43,347 bases of DNA from Candidatus Adlerbacteria bacterium (GTDB lineage Bacteria > Patescibacteriota > Minisyncoccia > Phycocordibacterales > SBAW01), in contig CAIMFR010000072.1 of NCBI GenBank assembly GCA_903840375.1, positions 1-43,347 on the forward strand. Reading direction: 5' to 3'. How positions within the stretch are numbered: the stretch's first letter is position 1; each line of letters opens with the position of its first letter. Position numbers and translations under genes: made by a program. Shown one piece after another: positions 8,444-16,034 of the stretch. A model generated the notes under the pieces. That model made no database searches. It saw nothing but the letters and a program-made list of their open reading frames with translations, and was not told the origin of the DNA.

Positions 8444-9178
8444 TTAAAACTGGTCGATAAACCGCAGGTCGGCAGAATGCATGAGACGCACGTCGTCGAT
8501 GCCCCACTTCAACATTGCGAGACGGTCGATGCCCCCGCCGAATGCGAAGCCGCGATATTTCTCCGGGTCGATGCCTGCGTTTTTCAAAACGTTCGGATGC
8601 ACCATACCCGCACCCATCACTTCTATCCAACGGTCGCGCAATTTTTCCGGCACATTGTCTCCGGTGAGCCGCATGTCCACCTCGAGCCCCGGCTCGACGA
8701 ATGGGAAGAAACTCGGGCGAAAACGCACTTCGACAGAACCCTTGAAAAGCTGCTCGAAAAGATGTTGCAACGTACTGCGGAGATGCGTGAGCGATATATC
8801 CTCGCCGACAACCATGCCCTCGACTTGATAGAACTCCGCCTCATGCGTCATGTCGGTCGCCTCATTGCGGAAAACCTTTCCCATTGCCACCATGCGATAT
8901 GGCGGATTGATGCCTTTCTTCAGCTGCGATTCAATGTACCGCACCTGCACGTTCGACGTATGTGTTCGCAAAACCATGCCAGGCTCGTCTTTTACGAAAA
9001 AAGTATCTTGCATGTCGCGTGCGGGATGATCTTTCTGAAAGTTAAGAGCGTCGAAGTTGTACCATTCATTTTCCAGAAGAGGACCATCGGCAAAGGTAAA
9101 ACCCATGTCAAAAAAGATCTTATTTGCCTCGCGAATGACCGAGGATATCGGGTGTATGTGTCCGCATGTCTGTGCCAT
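8444..9178 (-). CDS. pheS: Phenylalanine-tRNA ligase alpha subunit, catalytic core only
   Basis: The class II catalytic subunit of PheRS. The start MAQTCGHIHPISSVIREANK at 9178 is supported by TATACT 7 bases upstream and by overlap of any longer version with the HAD gene. The 244 residues hold the three class II motifs: ENEWYNFDALNFQKDHPARD, the motif 2 strand-loop (YRMVAMGKVFRNEATD, EFYQVEGMVV) and the C-terminal motif 3 (GFAFGGGIDRLAMLKWGI). E. coli PheS is 327 residues; the missing part is the N-terminal coiled coil that reaches over to tRNA. Together with the missing OB domain in PheT this gives a minimal PheRS. It converges on sat with stop codons adjacent. Confidence 0.93.
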   Translation of the reverse strand: MAQTCGHIHPISSVIREANKIFFDMGFTFADGPLLENEWYNFDALNFQKDHPARDMQDTFFVKDEPGMVLRTHTSNVQVRYIESQLKKGINPPYRMVAMGKVFRNEATDMTHEAEFYQVEGMVVGEDISLTHLRSTLQHLFEQLFKGSVEVRFRPSFFPFVEPGLEVDMRLTGDNVPEKLRDRWIEVMGAGMVHPNVLKNAGIDPEKYRGFAFGGGIDRLAMLKWGIDDVRLMHSADLRFIDQF

Positions 9179-9185
9179 ACATTGG

Positions 9186-9214
9186 AGTATAGTACAAAGT
9201 TGTGTTCTATGGAA
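9186..9214 (-). promoter_or_regulatory. Promoter of pheS (leaderless type)
   Basis: Minus-strand TATACT (9186-9191), 7 bases before the ATG. Seventeen bases upstream is TTCCAT (9209-9214), identical in sequence and spacing to the gyrB element. Confidence 0.6.
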
Positions 9215-9269
9215 CATTGGACAAATGAGTGATATGCTTCTGCTCAGATTAGAAAAATAGGAGGCAACG

Positions 9270-9773
9270 ATGCGGCATGAGATCAATCTGATTGAGACAT
9301 TCGCAACTCTTGAAAAAAATCGCATACGAAACTCTGTCATACTTTTGGATATCGACGGAACTATCACACATCACGACGGACACGAAGTACCCGATGAAGC
9401 TCGATGCGTGATTGAAGAATTGCTTCGCAAGAACAATCTGATATACCTGCTAAGCAACAACAAGAATATTGAGCGCGGCAGATTCTTGGCACGGGCGCTC
9501 GGCGTTACTTTTGCCGAGACTCCGTATCGCAAACCGGACAAACGTACAGCCTCATGCATTCCGACGAAATATGCGGACAGGAAAATATTCGTCATCGGGG
9601 ATAAGTTTCTGACTGATGGATTGTTTGCAATACGACTCGGAGCAACATTCTTCTGGGTGCGGAGTATAAAGACTCCGACGGATGCAAAAAAAGTCCGCGC
9701 CAGCTACGCGATCGACACTATCATCAGATGGTTTTTTTCCATCTCGTATACCATGCGGAGAATAGAAAAATAG
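9270..9773 (+). CDS. HAD-superfamily phosphatase, YqeG-like
   Basis: The 167-residue protein carries the HAD motifs in order: LLDIDGTI near residue 26-33 (the two aspartates are the nucleophile and general acid), LLSNN near 60 (motif II), RKPDKRT near 87 (motif III lysine) and VIGDKFLTDG near 109-118 (motif IV). There is almost no cap insertion, as in class III/YqeG (PGPase-like) enzymes. Substrate is unknown; a phosphatidylglycerophosphate-type substrate is one option. The last 40 residues are basic and hydrophobic, perhaps membrane-associated. It starts with a perfect Shine-Dalgarno (AGGAGG at 9260-9265, 4 bases before the ATG), unlike the -10-adjacent starts of its neighbours. It ends 10 bases before a bidirectional terminator. 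Confidence 0.85.
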   Translation: MRHEINLIETFATLEKNRIRNSVILLDIDGTITHHDGHEVPDEARCVIEELLRKNNLIYLLSNNKNIERGRFLARALGVTFAETPYRKPDKRTASCIPTKYADRKIFVIGDKFLTDGLFAIRLGATFFWVRSIKTPTDAKKVRASYAIDTIIRWFFSISYTMRRIEK

Positions 9774-9783
9774 AAAAGAAAAA

Positions 9784-9824
9784 GGGCGTCGATACTTTTT
9801 ACGTATTCGACGCCCGTGTTTTTT
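9784..9824. terminator. Bidirectional rho-independent terminator between HAD gene and ter cluster
   Basis: Stem GGGCGTCGA-TAC / GTATTCGACGCCC (arms within 9784-9815). The plus strand continues GTGTTTTTT and the minus strand continues TTTTTCTTTT, so it can end both the HAD transcript and the ter transcript. Confidence 0.85.
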
Positions 9825-9851
9825 AGAATAACTACTCAGATGCGATGGACC

Positions 9852-10706
9852 TCATCGTCTCATGAAGGCACTCCCGGCTGTAGCCAGCGCGGCTGCCTTG
9901 ATGGCATCGTTTTCATCATCTTCCTTCGGATCTTCCTTCGGATCTTCATGCCCGAGCCATTCGACAAGTTTGGGTGTAATGAGTTCCTCGTTGATCTCAT
10001 CGTCGTTCTGCCCGACCCACTCTTTAATATCCTCGATGACGCAGAGACCGACGTTCGAATACTCGTTTGACAGTCGACGCAAGGAGTCGAAGTGACTTCT
10101 GCCTACTGCGATAAAGAGCACGTACATACCGTATTTGCGCTTTTGCATTTCGTCGAACAAACGTTCAGTTGCATCCCTATCGTTATTCTCACCGTCCGTG
10201 TTGAACAGGACAAGCGACTTGCGCCTTTTCGATGCCGTGGATGCGGTCTTTGTGCCGAGCCCGAGTCCGGATTTCACTCGCGCCCAGGGACCCTTCGTTG
10301 GTCCAACATCTTCTTCGGACGGAGTCCATCCGAAGATTTCGAGATTCTTCCGAAGGACTGGTGCGAAGTCGGTGGCACCATTCCATCCGGGCACTTTGTC
10401 GAGGATCTCGCGTCCGACGAAACCGTGATAGTTGTCGGCGTTGACCATACCGACGTGGTGAACATGTGAAGGTCCATCACTGAAGGTGCACACATCGAGC
10501 TGCCTATCGGGATCGAAAACCAGACCCCAGGGAACGAGACGCGTCATCAGTGCGTTCGTCGTTCCGTCCCTGTGCAAACCCTCATATGAACCCGACACGT
10601 CGAGATCAAAACAAACTTCAACCTCCGGCGGAGTGATCATGCCTGCCTTTTCGAGGCAAACACGAAGATTCGCTGCGCTCTTGTTGAGATCGACTTTAAG
10701 AGTCAT
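9852..10706 (-). CDS. TerF-type von Willebrand factor A domain protein
   Basis: The 284-residue cytoplasmic protein is a vWA domain with an intact MIDAS metal site: DVSGS near residue 36-40, the threonine in NGATDFAPV, and the aspartate of FNTDGENND. The flow DNYHGFV...ATDFAPVL...LFNTDGENNDRDATE...VLFIAVG is typical of TerF/TerY proteins of tellurium-resistance clusters, where vWA proteins are thought to scaffold metal-dependent complexes with TerD and TelA. The C-terminal tail is acidic, with a 12-bp tandem DNA repeat (9921-9944) coding for repeated DPKE. It is the last gene of the ter cluster, 14 bases after the TelA-like gene, with AAGGGA before its start. Confidence 0.8.
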   Translation of the reverse strand: MTLKVDLNKSAANLRVCLEKAGMITPPEVEVCFDLDVSGSYEGLHRDGTTNALMTRLVPWGLVFDPDRQLDVCTFSDGPSHVHHVGMVNADNYHGFVGREILDKVPGWNGATDFAPVLRKNLEIFGWTPSEEDVGPTKGPWARVKSGLGLGTKTASTASKRRKSLVLFNTDGENNDRDATERLFDEMQKRKYGMYVLFIAVGRSHFDSLRRLSNEYSNVGLCVIEDIKEWVGQNDDEINEELITPKLVEWLGHEDPKEDPKEDDENDAIKAAALATAGSAFMRR

Positions 10707-10720
10707 GATCCGATTCCCTT

Positions 10721-11707
10721 TTACTTAAGTCGGTTGATGATATCCTCAAGACCTTGCCGAAGCGTGTAGAGCTCCGTCTCGGTGTGTGAGGAGTGCTGGT
10801 ATGCAAGCGTTACGATCTCTATCCAAGCGGGCAGCGTATGCAACACACCATCTTGAACACGCGATACAAACTGCCCGAGAATGTCGGCGGTTTGGCCGCG
10901 CAACAGAATTCCCTGCCGGATATGAGCAACCGTCTCGGTGAGACTGATACTCCGATCCAGCAAAGACTGCTTGGTACGATCTTTACCATGTAAGAGCTCC
11001 TCGGCAATGTATCGGCCGGCGAGACTCTCCGCATCCAAGTCGTTGCAAAGTTTTTCAAACTCCGATGACAAAGATGCAAGTGATGACTCGACGTCGACAA
11101 TTGCCGGAAGCGCCTGGCCTAACAGAGTCCGAAGCTGATTCAGCTCATTGCCCGCCGCTTGGAATTTCTCCCAGACAGTTTCTTCCTTTCTCCAGAACAA
11201 GAGCCCTTGCGAACTCTTATGCCGGAGTGCCTCATCTAATTCTTCGAGTATCGCGTACAGACGGGCGAGATGTCTCTCGCTGTCTTGCACGACTTTCGAG
11301 CCGGTTAGCTCAAGGGATCTCTCCGTCAGCTCTCCGAATCGTTTTTGTATCTCGCCGCCCCACATTACACATTGTGAGTCAGTGAGTAGGTCGAGGACAA
11401 CACCTTCCAGAACATATCTCGCCGACTTCAACACTTCGACCGGCGTACCGGGAAAATGCCGAGTGAGATCTTCCACAGACACATGCGCACCCATTCGCAC
11501 AGTACCCGCGATCGCCGTAGGTCGAATTGGTGGCACAACGGCAGCTGCAGGAGACTGCGAATTAAGTTGAGACACAGGCGGTGCGATCACTGTCGGCTTA
11601 CGTTCTTTCGGAACTTCAGCAGGCATGCCGCATCGTATTACAGTCGGATGCACTCCGCCCGGACTACCGCCGGAGGGAGGTATCCTCGTACCGTTTTCCT
11701 CCGGCAT
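10721..11707 (-). CDS. Helical TelA-like protein of the ter cluster
   Basis: The 328-residue protein begins with a Pro/Gly/Val-rich disordered segment (about 1-75), followed by long helices with coiled-coil character. The C-terminal third (LRGQTADILGQFVSRVQDGV, LHTLPAWIEIVTLAYQ) resembles the TelA region that in known proteins reads LTTIPLWKNQ...ALG. I read it as a diverged TelA relative, but an unrelated helical scaffold is possible. I chose the start MPEENGTRIPP at 11707: it has GTGGAGG 6 bases upstream and follows the terD stop by 16 bases; the longer frame would overlap terD. Its position between terD and the vWA gene points to one stress-response complex. Confidence 0.65.
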   Translation of the reverse strand: MPEENGTRIPPSGGSPGGVHPTVIRCGMPAEVPKERKPTVIAPPVSQLNSQSPAAAVVPPIRPTAIAGTVRMGAHVSVEDLTRHFPGTPVEVLKSARYVLEGVVLDLLTDSQCVMWGGEIQKRFGELTERSLELTGSKVVQDSERHLARLYAILEELDEALRHKSSQGLLFWRKEETVWEKFQAAGNELNQLRTLLGQALPAIVDVESSLASLSSEFEKLCNDLDAESLAGRYIAEELLHGKDRTKQSLLDRSISLTETVAHIRQGILLRGQTADILGQFVSRVQDGVLHTLPAWIEIVTLAYQHSSHTETELYTLRQGLEDIINRLK

Positions 11708-11723
11708 CAGAACCTCCACGTTG

Positions 11724-12347
11724 TTACGAGAAGCTTTCGAGGATCGTGTTGAAGTCGCCGTTAAAGCCGACGCCGACCTCGGCGAATTCCCAACCGTTCG
11801 CGCCGAGCACGAGGCTGCCCATTTGGACGGCATCGGACTGCCCGAACTGCTTGGAGAGTTGATACTCGGCAAGCACGACACCTTGGTCGTTCTTGATGCG
11901 AATACCCGCCTTTGCTACCTCTGCGAACTTGACCCTGCCCGGCGGATGAATGGTGACGAAGATCGGGATCTCGTTCACCGACTCACCGATCTTGCTGCCG
12001 TCGATGGTGATCATCTCATCAACATTGTCGGGCTTGCCGGTGAGGGCGTCGCCGCTGTGGCGCAGCGAACCGCAAAGTGTTTGGAACGAACCGTCCGAGT
12101 TACGATCGAACTCACCGACTATCTTGCCGCCAACCTTGCGCTTGAAGACATAGGTACTCAACACCTGTTCGAAGCCGGAGACCTTAGCCCTATCGCCGTT
12201 ATTAGTGGCAAGCAGGGCATGTGCGTCCAGATCATGTTTGCTTTCCCAGAAAAGCTCGACCGAGAAAGTCTCGCCCTTCTTGAGATTGAGATGCAGCTTC
12301 GTGCCTTCATCGCCAGCTTTAACGAGACTCAATGTTTTAAGTGCCAT
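11724..12347 (-). CDS. terD: TerD-family protein
   Basis: The 207-residue protein matches the calcium-binding TerD/TerE/CABP fold: FSVELFWESKHDLDAHALLA (the DLDA acidic motif), FDRNSDGSFQ, RHSGDALTG, DEMITIDGSKI, IPIFVTIHPP, then KQFGQSDAVQMGSLV and the terminal WEFAEVGVGFNGDF. TerD proteins bind calcium, belong to phage-, tellurite- and oxidative-stress clusters, and are thought to work with TerC-like membrane proteins at the inner face of the membrane. AGGAG six bases before the start supports position 12347. Its neighbours are TelA upstream and a second TelA-like gene downstream, all on one strand. Confidence 0.9.
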   Translation of the reverse strand: MALKTLSLVKAGDEGTKLHLNLKKGETFSVELFWESKHDLDAHALLATNNGDRAKVSGFEQVLSTYVFKRKVGGKIVGEFDRNSDGSFQTLCGSLRHSGDALTGKPDNVDEMITIDGSKIGESVNEIPIFVTIHPPGRVKFAEVAKAGIRIKNDQGVVLAEYQLSKQFGQSDAVQMGSLVLGANGWEFAEVGVGFNGDFNTILESFS

Positions 12348-12391
12348 GGTAGTCTCCTATTTGAATCGCCCATCTTGGGACTAGTGAATGG

Positions 12392-13483
12392 TCAGTAACT
12401 GACCGGCTGATCCGGCCGAACAGCTTTGGCTGTGCCAAGCATGATCTGCCGGGATTCTTCGAACAAATTGCGCACCTGCGCAAACTTTTGCGCGTTAGCG
12501 ATACGAGCCTGTTCAACAACCATAACGAGACTGCGGGTCTCGTTTGTGATCTGTTTGAGTTGATTCGCTTGCGCAAGACGATTGTCGCCAGCAGCATTCG
12601 CCGCGGTTCCAACCACATCATGCATCATACGACCACGCACTATGGCAAGATTCGTATCAAGCTGCGCACCCTGCTCCGCGAGCCGCTGAACACCTTTGGT
12701 GACTAGAGCACTATGGAGCGTGAGCAGTGTCATCTTGATACTGGTGAAACGTGCGGCCGCAGTGGTCGTCGTTTCGCCCAGAGTCGTGATGCCGGCGTTT
12801 TGCAACTGCCGGATGACGAGCTGATCCGCCGGAAGACGGTTCAGTATGCCTTCAAGCGCAAGCGTTCTGCTTTCAAGTGCCTGGAGCTTGTCGCGCAACT
12901 CGTCCAGACTCGCCTTTTGAGCGAGATCGGACGGGTCGGCGGATCGCTCCGCTTGCGCGACTTCACCGCGAGATCGTGCCAAGAACGCATTCATCTCCCT
13001 CACCGTGACGACAAAGTCGTCAAAGCGATCTCGATACGCGTCCCTGAGTTGCTCCATCCTGTCGATCTCTGCCTCCAGCCTTTGCTGCTCGGCTTCGAGA
13101 TCACGCTCCAGGCTGTTGACGAAGTCCACAAGAGTCTTCGTCTTTCCGGATGCGAGGCGACAGGTTTCTTCCCACGCCGCAGCCGCAGCTTTGGCGAGAA
13201 ATTTTTTGTTTATGAGCCCGATCACTCGGTCCAAAAGACCGAGCTTGTCGTCGAGGATTCGGTCGGCGAGTTGCGGCAAGTTTTCCTTGTCCACCTCACC
13301 TTTCATCCGTTCCACCAACTGGAACAGTCTGGCTTTTTCCAGTCCGTCCAGTCCTGACAAGAACCCGTCCAACGTTCCATGAAGTGCGACCTCTGCCCCA
13401 TTGCCGAGAGTGGCAATAACGCGCAGAGATGTCTCACGAATTGTGACAGAGGTGATGTTTGGAACAAAAACTTCCGTAGACAT
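12392..13483 (-). CDS. telA: TelA-like toxic anion resistance protein
   Basis: The 363-residue, almost wholly helical cytoplasmic protein has long coiled coils (about 120-175 and 195-235). It has TelA/KlaA family features: LERDLEAEQQRLEAEIDRME, then LRDKLQALESRTLALEG, and a region around residue 250 (VIRQLQNAGITTLGE, SIKMTLLTLHSALV) that corresponds to the family's IRLIQNN...LTTIPLWK stretch. TelA proteins give resistance to tellurite and some antimicrobials by an unknown mechanism. The start is preceded by AAAGGAAAA. Upstream, 132 bases with two strong hairpins separate it from the DUF475 gene. Confidence 0.75.
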   Translation of the reverse strand: MSTEVFVPNITSVTIRETSLRVIATLGNGAEVALHGTLDGFLSGLDGLEKARLFQLVERMKGEVDKENLPQLADRILDDKLGLLDRVIGLINKKFLAKAAAAAWEETCRLASGKTKTLVDFVNSLERDLEAEQQRLEAEIDRMEQLRDAYRDRFDDFVVTVREMNAFLARSRGEVAQAERSADPSDLAQKASLDELRDKLQALESRTLALEGILNRLPADQLVIRQLQNAGITTLGETTTTAAARFTSIKMTLLTLHSALVTKGVQRLAEQGAQLDTNLAIVRGRMMHDVVGTAANAAGDNRLAQANQLKQITNETRSLVMVVEQARIANAQKFAQVRNLFEESRQIMLGTAKAVRPDQPVSY

Positions 13484-13534
13484 CTTATTTTCCTTTCTTT
13501 TCCGTTACTATTCTTTTGTCAAAGAAACACTCTA

Positions 13535-13600
13535 CAGATACTCGATCACGTTCTGTGATCAAGTATCTGATAAAGTGGGTGAGTCGTGACAGACTCACCC
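13535..13600 (-). repeat. Tandem hairpins between DUF475 and telA
   Basis: Two adjacent inverted repeats: 15-bp arms at 13535-13549 and 13555-13569 (one mismatch that is a G-U pair in minus-strand RNA), and perfect 9-bp arms at 13577-13585 and 13592-13600 (GGGTGAGTC type). Neither is followed by a good U-tract on the minus strand. They start 15 bases after the DUF475 stop and may process, stabilise or attenuate the ter transcript. Confidence 0.7.
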
Positions 13601-13615
13601 AAACTGCGCACCGAT

Positions 13616-14641
13616 TTATTTTTCGGCAGCCAGTCGTTCGCGACGATTGACTCGCACAGAACTCCAGAGGGCGCTGAGGATAAATGCCGCACCGATGAAA
13701 CCGGTCACCGTATCCGGCACTTCCACCTTGACACCGATGAACATGATTGCCGCGAGGGCGAGGATGGCCCAGAACGCGCCATGTTCAAGATAGCGATACT
13801 CGCCGAGCGTTCCTTTGTCCACCAAATATATGGTCAGGGAGCGCACGAACATCGCGCCGACGCCGAGACCTGCCGCGATGAGGAATAGATTGTTGCTCAC
13901 AGCAAACGCGCCGATGACACCGTCGAAACTGAACGATGCATCCAGAATCTCAAGGTACAAGAGCCCTCCGATCCCCTGCGCAACTTTCTTCCCCGTACTC
14001 CCGTCGCCACCGGAAAGCATCTGTCCGACAACACGCGCGCCGATGTAAGTGATGAACCCGAGCAATCCGGCAACGATGAACGCGTACTTTTCTCCATCAC
14101 CGAGCAACATAGTTGTCGCAAGCAGAACCGCCATGGTGATACCCGCTTCGACGGCAACTTCGTACTGACTCAATTTGACGAAAAACTTTTCCAATGGGAC
14201 GATCCAGTGATTCTCCTTCTCATCGTCGATGAAAAACTGGAGAGCCACCATCAACAGGAACGTCCCACCGAAAGCCGCGATCTGTTGGTGTGCCGAGATC
14301 AGCGCGTTCGCGTAGTCAGTCGGCCTGTGCATGGCGAGTTGGAGGGCTTCCAACATCCCGAGTCCTGTCGTCAGCGATACGATGACGACAGGAAATACGA
14401 GACGCATGCCAAACACGGCGATCGGCAATCCTACATAGATGAACAGACGCCGCCAAGCATGACTCCAGTTTTCGAGCACGGTTGCATTCACAACCGCATT
14501 ATCCAGGGACAGCGATGTCTCCAGAACTGCCAAGACAATAACAGTCCAAGCTCCGGCGACACCACCCAGCCAGAGGCCGAACAACAAGGCTACCCCAAGG
14601 GTCACGAACGACCCGTAAAAGTACGGCAGCAGTCTTTGCAT
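13616..14641 (-). CDS. TerC-like integral membrane protein (DUF475)
   Basis: The 341-residue protein has about nine predicted membrane helices. VLAVLETSLSLDNAVVNATV contains the acidic ETSLSLDN motif shared by TerC and DUF475 proteins; a second acidic pair is in LEILDASFSFDGVIGA. TerC-family proteins are linked to tellurite resistance, metal (Mn) handling and membrane complexes with TerD. The start at 14641 (MQRLLPYFYGSF) is chosen because it is preceded by AAGAGG and begins the first helix; an upstream ATG (14683) would overlap the promoter. It is the first gene of the ter cluster. Confidence 0.85.
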   Translation of the reverse strand: MQRLLPYFYGSFVTLGVALLFGLWLGGVAGAWTVIVLAVLETSLSLDNAVVNATVLENWSHAWRRLFIYVGLPIAVFGMRLVFPVVIVSLTTGLGMLEALQLAMHRPTDYANALISAHQQIAAFGGTFLLMVALQFFIDDEKENHWIVPLEKFFVKLSQYEVAVEAGITMAVLLATTMLLGDGEKYAFIVAGLLGFITYIGARVVGQMLSGGDGSTGKKVAQGIGGLLYLEILDASFSFDGVIGAFAVSNNLFLIAAGLGVGAMFVRSLTIYLVDKGTLGEYRYLEHGAFWAILALAAIMFIGVKVEVPDTVTGFIGAAFILSALWSSVRVNRRERLAAEK

Positions 14642-14651
14642 GATAATACCT

Positions 14652-14680
14652 CTTATAGTACATGGTTTGATGCTAAGGAA
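14652..14680 (-). promoter_or_regulatory. Possible promoter of the ter cluster
   Basis: Minus-strand TATAAG (14652-14657, preceded by GTAC), 17 bases, then TTCCTT (14675-14680), resembling the TTCCAT elements before gyrB and pheS. It is 10 bases from the ATG with an AGAGG in between. Confidence 0.45.
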
Positions 14681-14787
14681 CACGTTATAGAAATATTACA
14701 TGACTATTATCAACAAGTCAATAGACTCGTTGACATACGGATAGCTTCCATGCTTAAATCGAGGTACTCTTCACTAATATATAATTT

Positions 14788-16020
14788 ATGGATATTGGCT
14801 CGATCGGCATCTATATATGTCTTTTCCTAGCCCTCTATTTTGAGGTGTTTTTGCTTATCTCATTCCTCGAGAAACGCCCGGATGCGCGCTCCACAAAACG
14901 CCCGTCGCGCTACCCAAGCGTTTCGATCCTCGTCCCTTGTTTCAATGAAGAGAGGACGGTCGCGAGCACCATCAATTCCCTCCTCGCACTCGACTATCCG
15001 AAAAAGAAATTGGAAATTGTTGTCATTGACGACGGCTCGACGGACGGCACGCGTGCCATTGCAGAATCATTTACGAAAAATCCGCGCGTCAAATATTTTT
15101 ATAAAAAGAACGGCGGCAAGTACACCGCGCTCAACTTCGGCATCGCACATTCGACAGGCGATATAATCGGCTGCCTTGACGCGGACTCATTCGCCGCACC
15201 TGACGCGTTGCTCGAGATGGTGAAGCGATTCGAGAGCGATCCAACCATCATGGCATGTACGCCGGTGATGAAAGTCTACAAGCCTCGCACCATGCTGGAG
15301 CTCATGCAGGCGGTCGAATACACCTTCGGTATTTTCTATAAAAAAATGTTCGACAACTTATCCGCACTGAACGTATTGCCCGGACCATTTTCCATGTATC
15401 GCCGCGCGGTATTCGACCAAATAGGCATCTTCCATCACGCACACAACACTGAGGACATGGAGATCGCGTTCCGCATGCAGTCATACGGATTAAAAATTGC
15501 AAATGCGCACACTGCGTTCGTCTACACGACCGTGCCGAAGACGATCCGTGCACTTATCAAACAGCGCACACGATGGTCGCAAGGCTTCCTGCAAAATTCG
15601 CGCGACTACTATTATATGTACCTCAATCCGCGTTTCGGACATTTCGGCATGCTGGTACTACCGATCGGCCTTACCGCATTTTTCGCCGGGATCTACACGG
15701 CAGGATATTCGCTCTATCACCTTCTTTCATTCCTAATAACGCGCGCGCTTGACCTGTTCACTACGCATATACCGCTGCATCTGCCGGTAGTCCAGCATTT
15801 CAACTGGCTCTACGTCAATGTAAACACACTGACATTCCTCATCTTTTTCATGATAGGCATGACCTTCATCGCCGTACTACTCGGCTCGCGCATCTCGGAA
15901 ACACGGCTCACCGTCAAGTCGTATATCTCATACTTCTTATTCTTCGGACTCATCGCACCATTGTGGCTCGTACAAGCCGCGTGGGGCGCTTTACTTGCCC
16001 GCGAGAGCTCTTGGCGGTAG
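14788..16020 (+). CDS. Membrane-bound processive glycosyltransferase (GT2)
   Basis: The 410-residue protein has one N-terminal membrane helix (about 5-27), a cytoplasmic GT2 domain and four or so C-terminal helices (from about 285). The catalytic motifs are complete: VVIDDGS (DDGS at 81-84), LDADS (131-133), the TEDME acid (221-223) and the processive-enzyme QRTRW signature (259-263). This is the layout of poly-GlcNAc, hyaluronan and cellulose-type synthases that polymerise and export a glycan. Sequence alone does not give the sugar. An AT-rich stretch (TAATATATAATTT) directly precedes the ATG and could hold a -10. The next gene, an anchored thioredoxin-fold protein, starts 14 bases downstream. 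Confidence 0.9.
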   Translation: MDIGSIGIYICLFLALYFEVFLLISFLEKRPDARSTKRPSRYPSVSILVPCFNEERTVASTINSLLALDYPKKKLEIVVIDDGSTDGTRAIAESFTKNPRVKYFYKKNGGKYTALNFGIAHSTGDIIGCLDADSFAAPDALLEMVKRFESDPTIMACTPVMKVYKPRTMLELMQAVEYTFGIFYKKMFDNLSALNVLPGPFSMYRRAVFDQIGIFHHAHNTEDMEIAFRMQSYGLKIANAHTAFVYTTVPKTIRALIKQRTRWSQGFLQNSRDYYYMYLNPRFGHFGMLVLPIGLTAFFAGIYTAGYSLYHLLSFLITRALDLFTTHIPLHLPVVQHFNWLYVNVNTLTFLIFFMIGMTFIAVLLGSRISETRLTVKSYISYFLFFGLIAPLWLVQAAWGALLARESSWR

Positions 16021-16034
16021 AGTCCATTAATCCT

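Noticed and set aside
9179..9367. 63-codon N-terminal extension of pheS as the missing coiled coil
   Set aside because: It overlaps the HAD gene on the other strand, is Ser/Arg/Ile-rich without heptads, and the TATACT promoter lies inside it.
9921..9944. 12-bp tandem repeat as a mobile or regulatory repeat
   Set aside because: It is in frame within the acidic DPKE tail of the vWA protein and most simply reflects low-complexity coding.
11625..12398. Long open frame on the plus strand across terD and the second TelA-like gene
   Set aside because: Antisense to TerD, which has clear family motifs and a Shine-Dalgarno; no recognisable domain.
13517..13522. TTGACA (minus strand) before telA as a -35
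   Set aside because: At 17 bases downstream the sequence is AAGAAA; no -10 can be paired with it.
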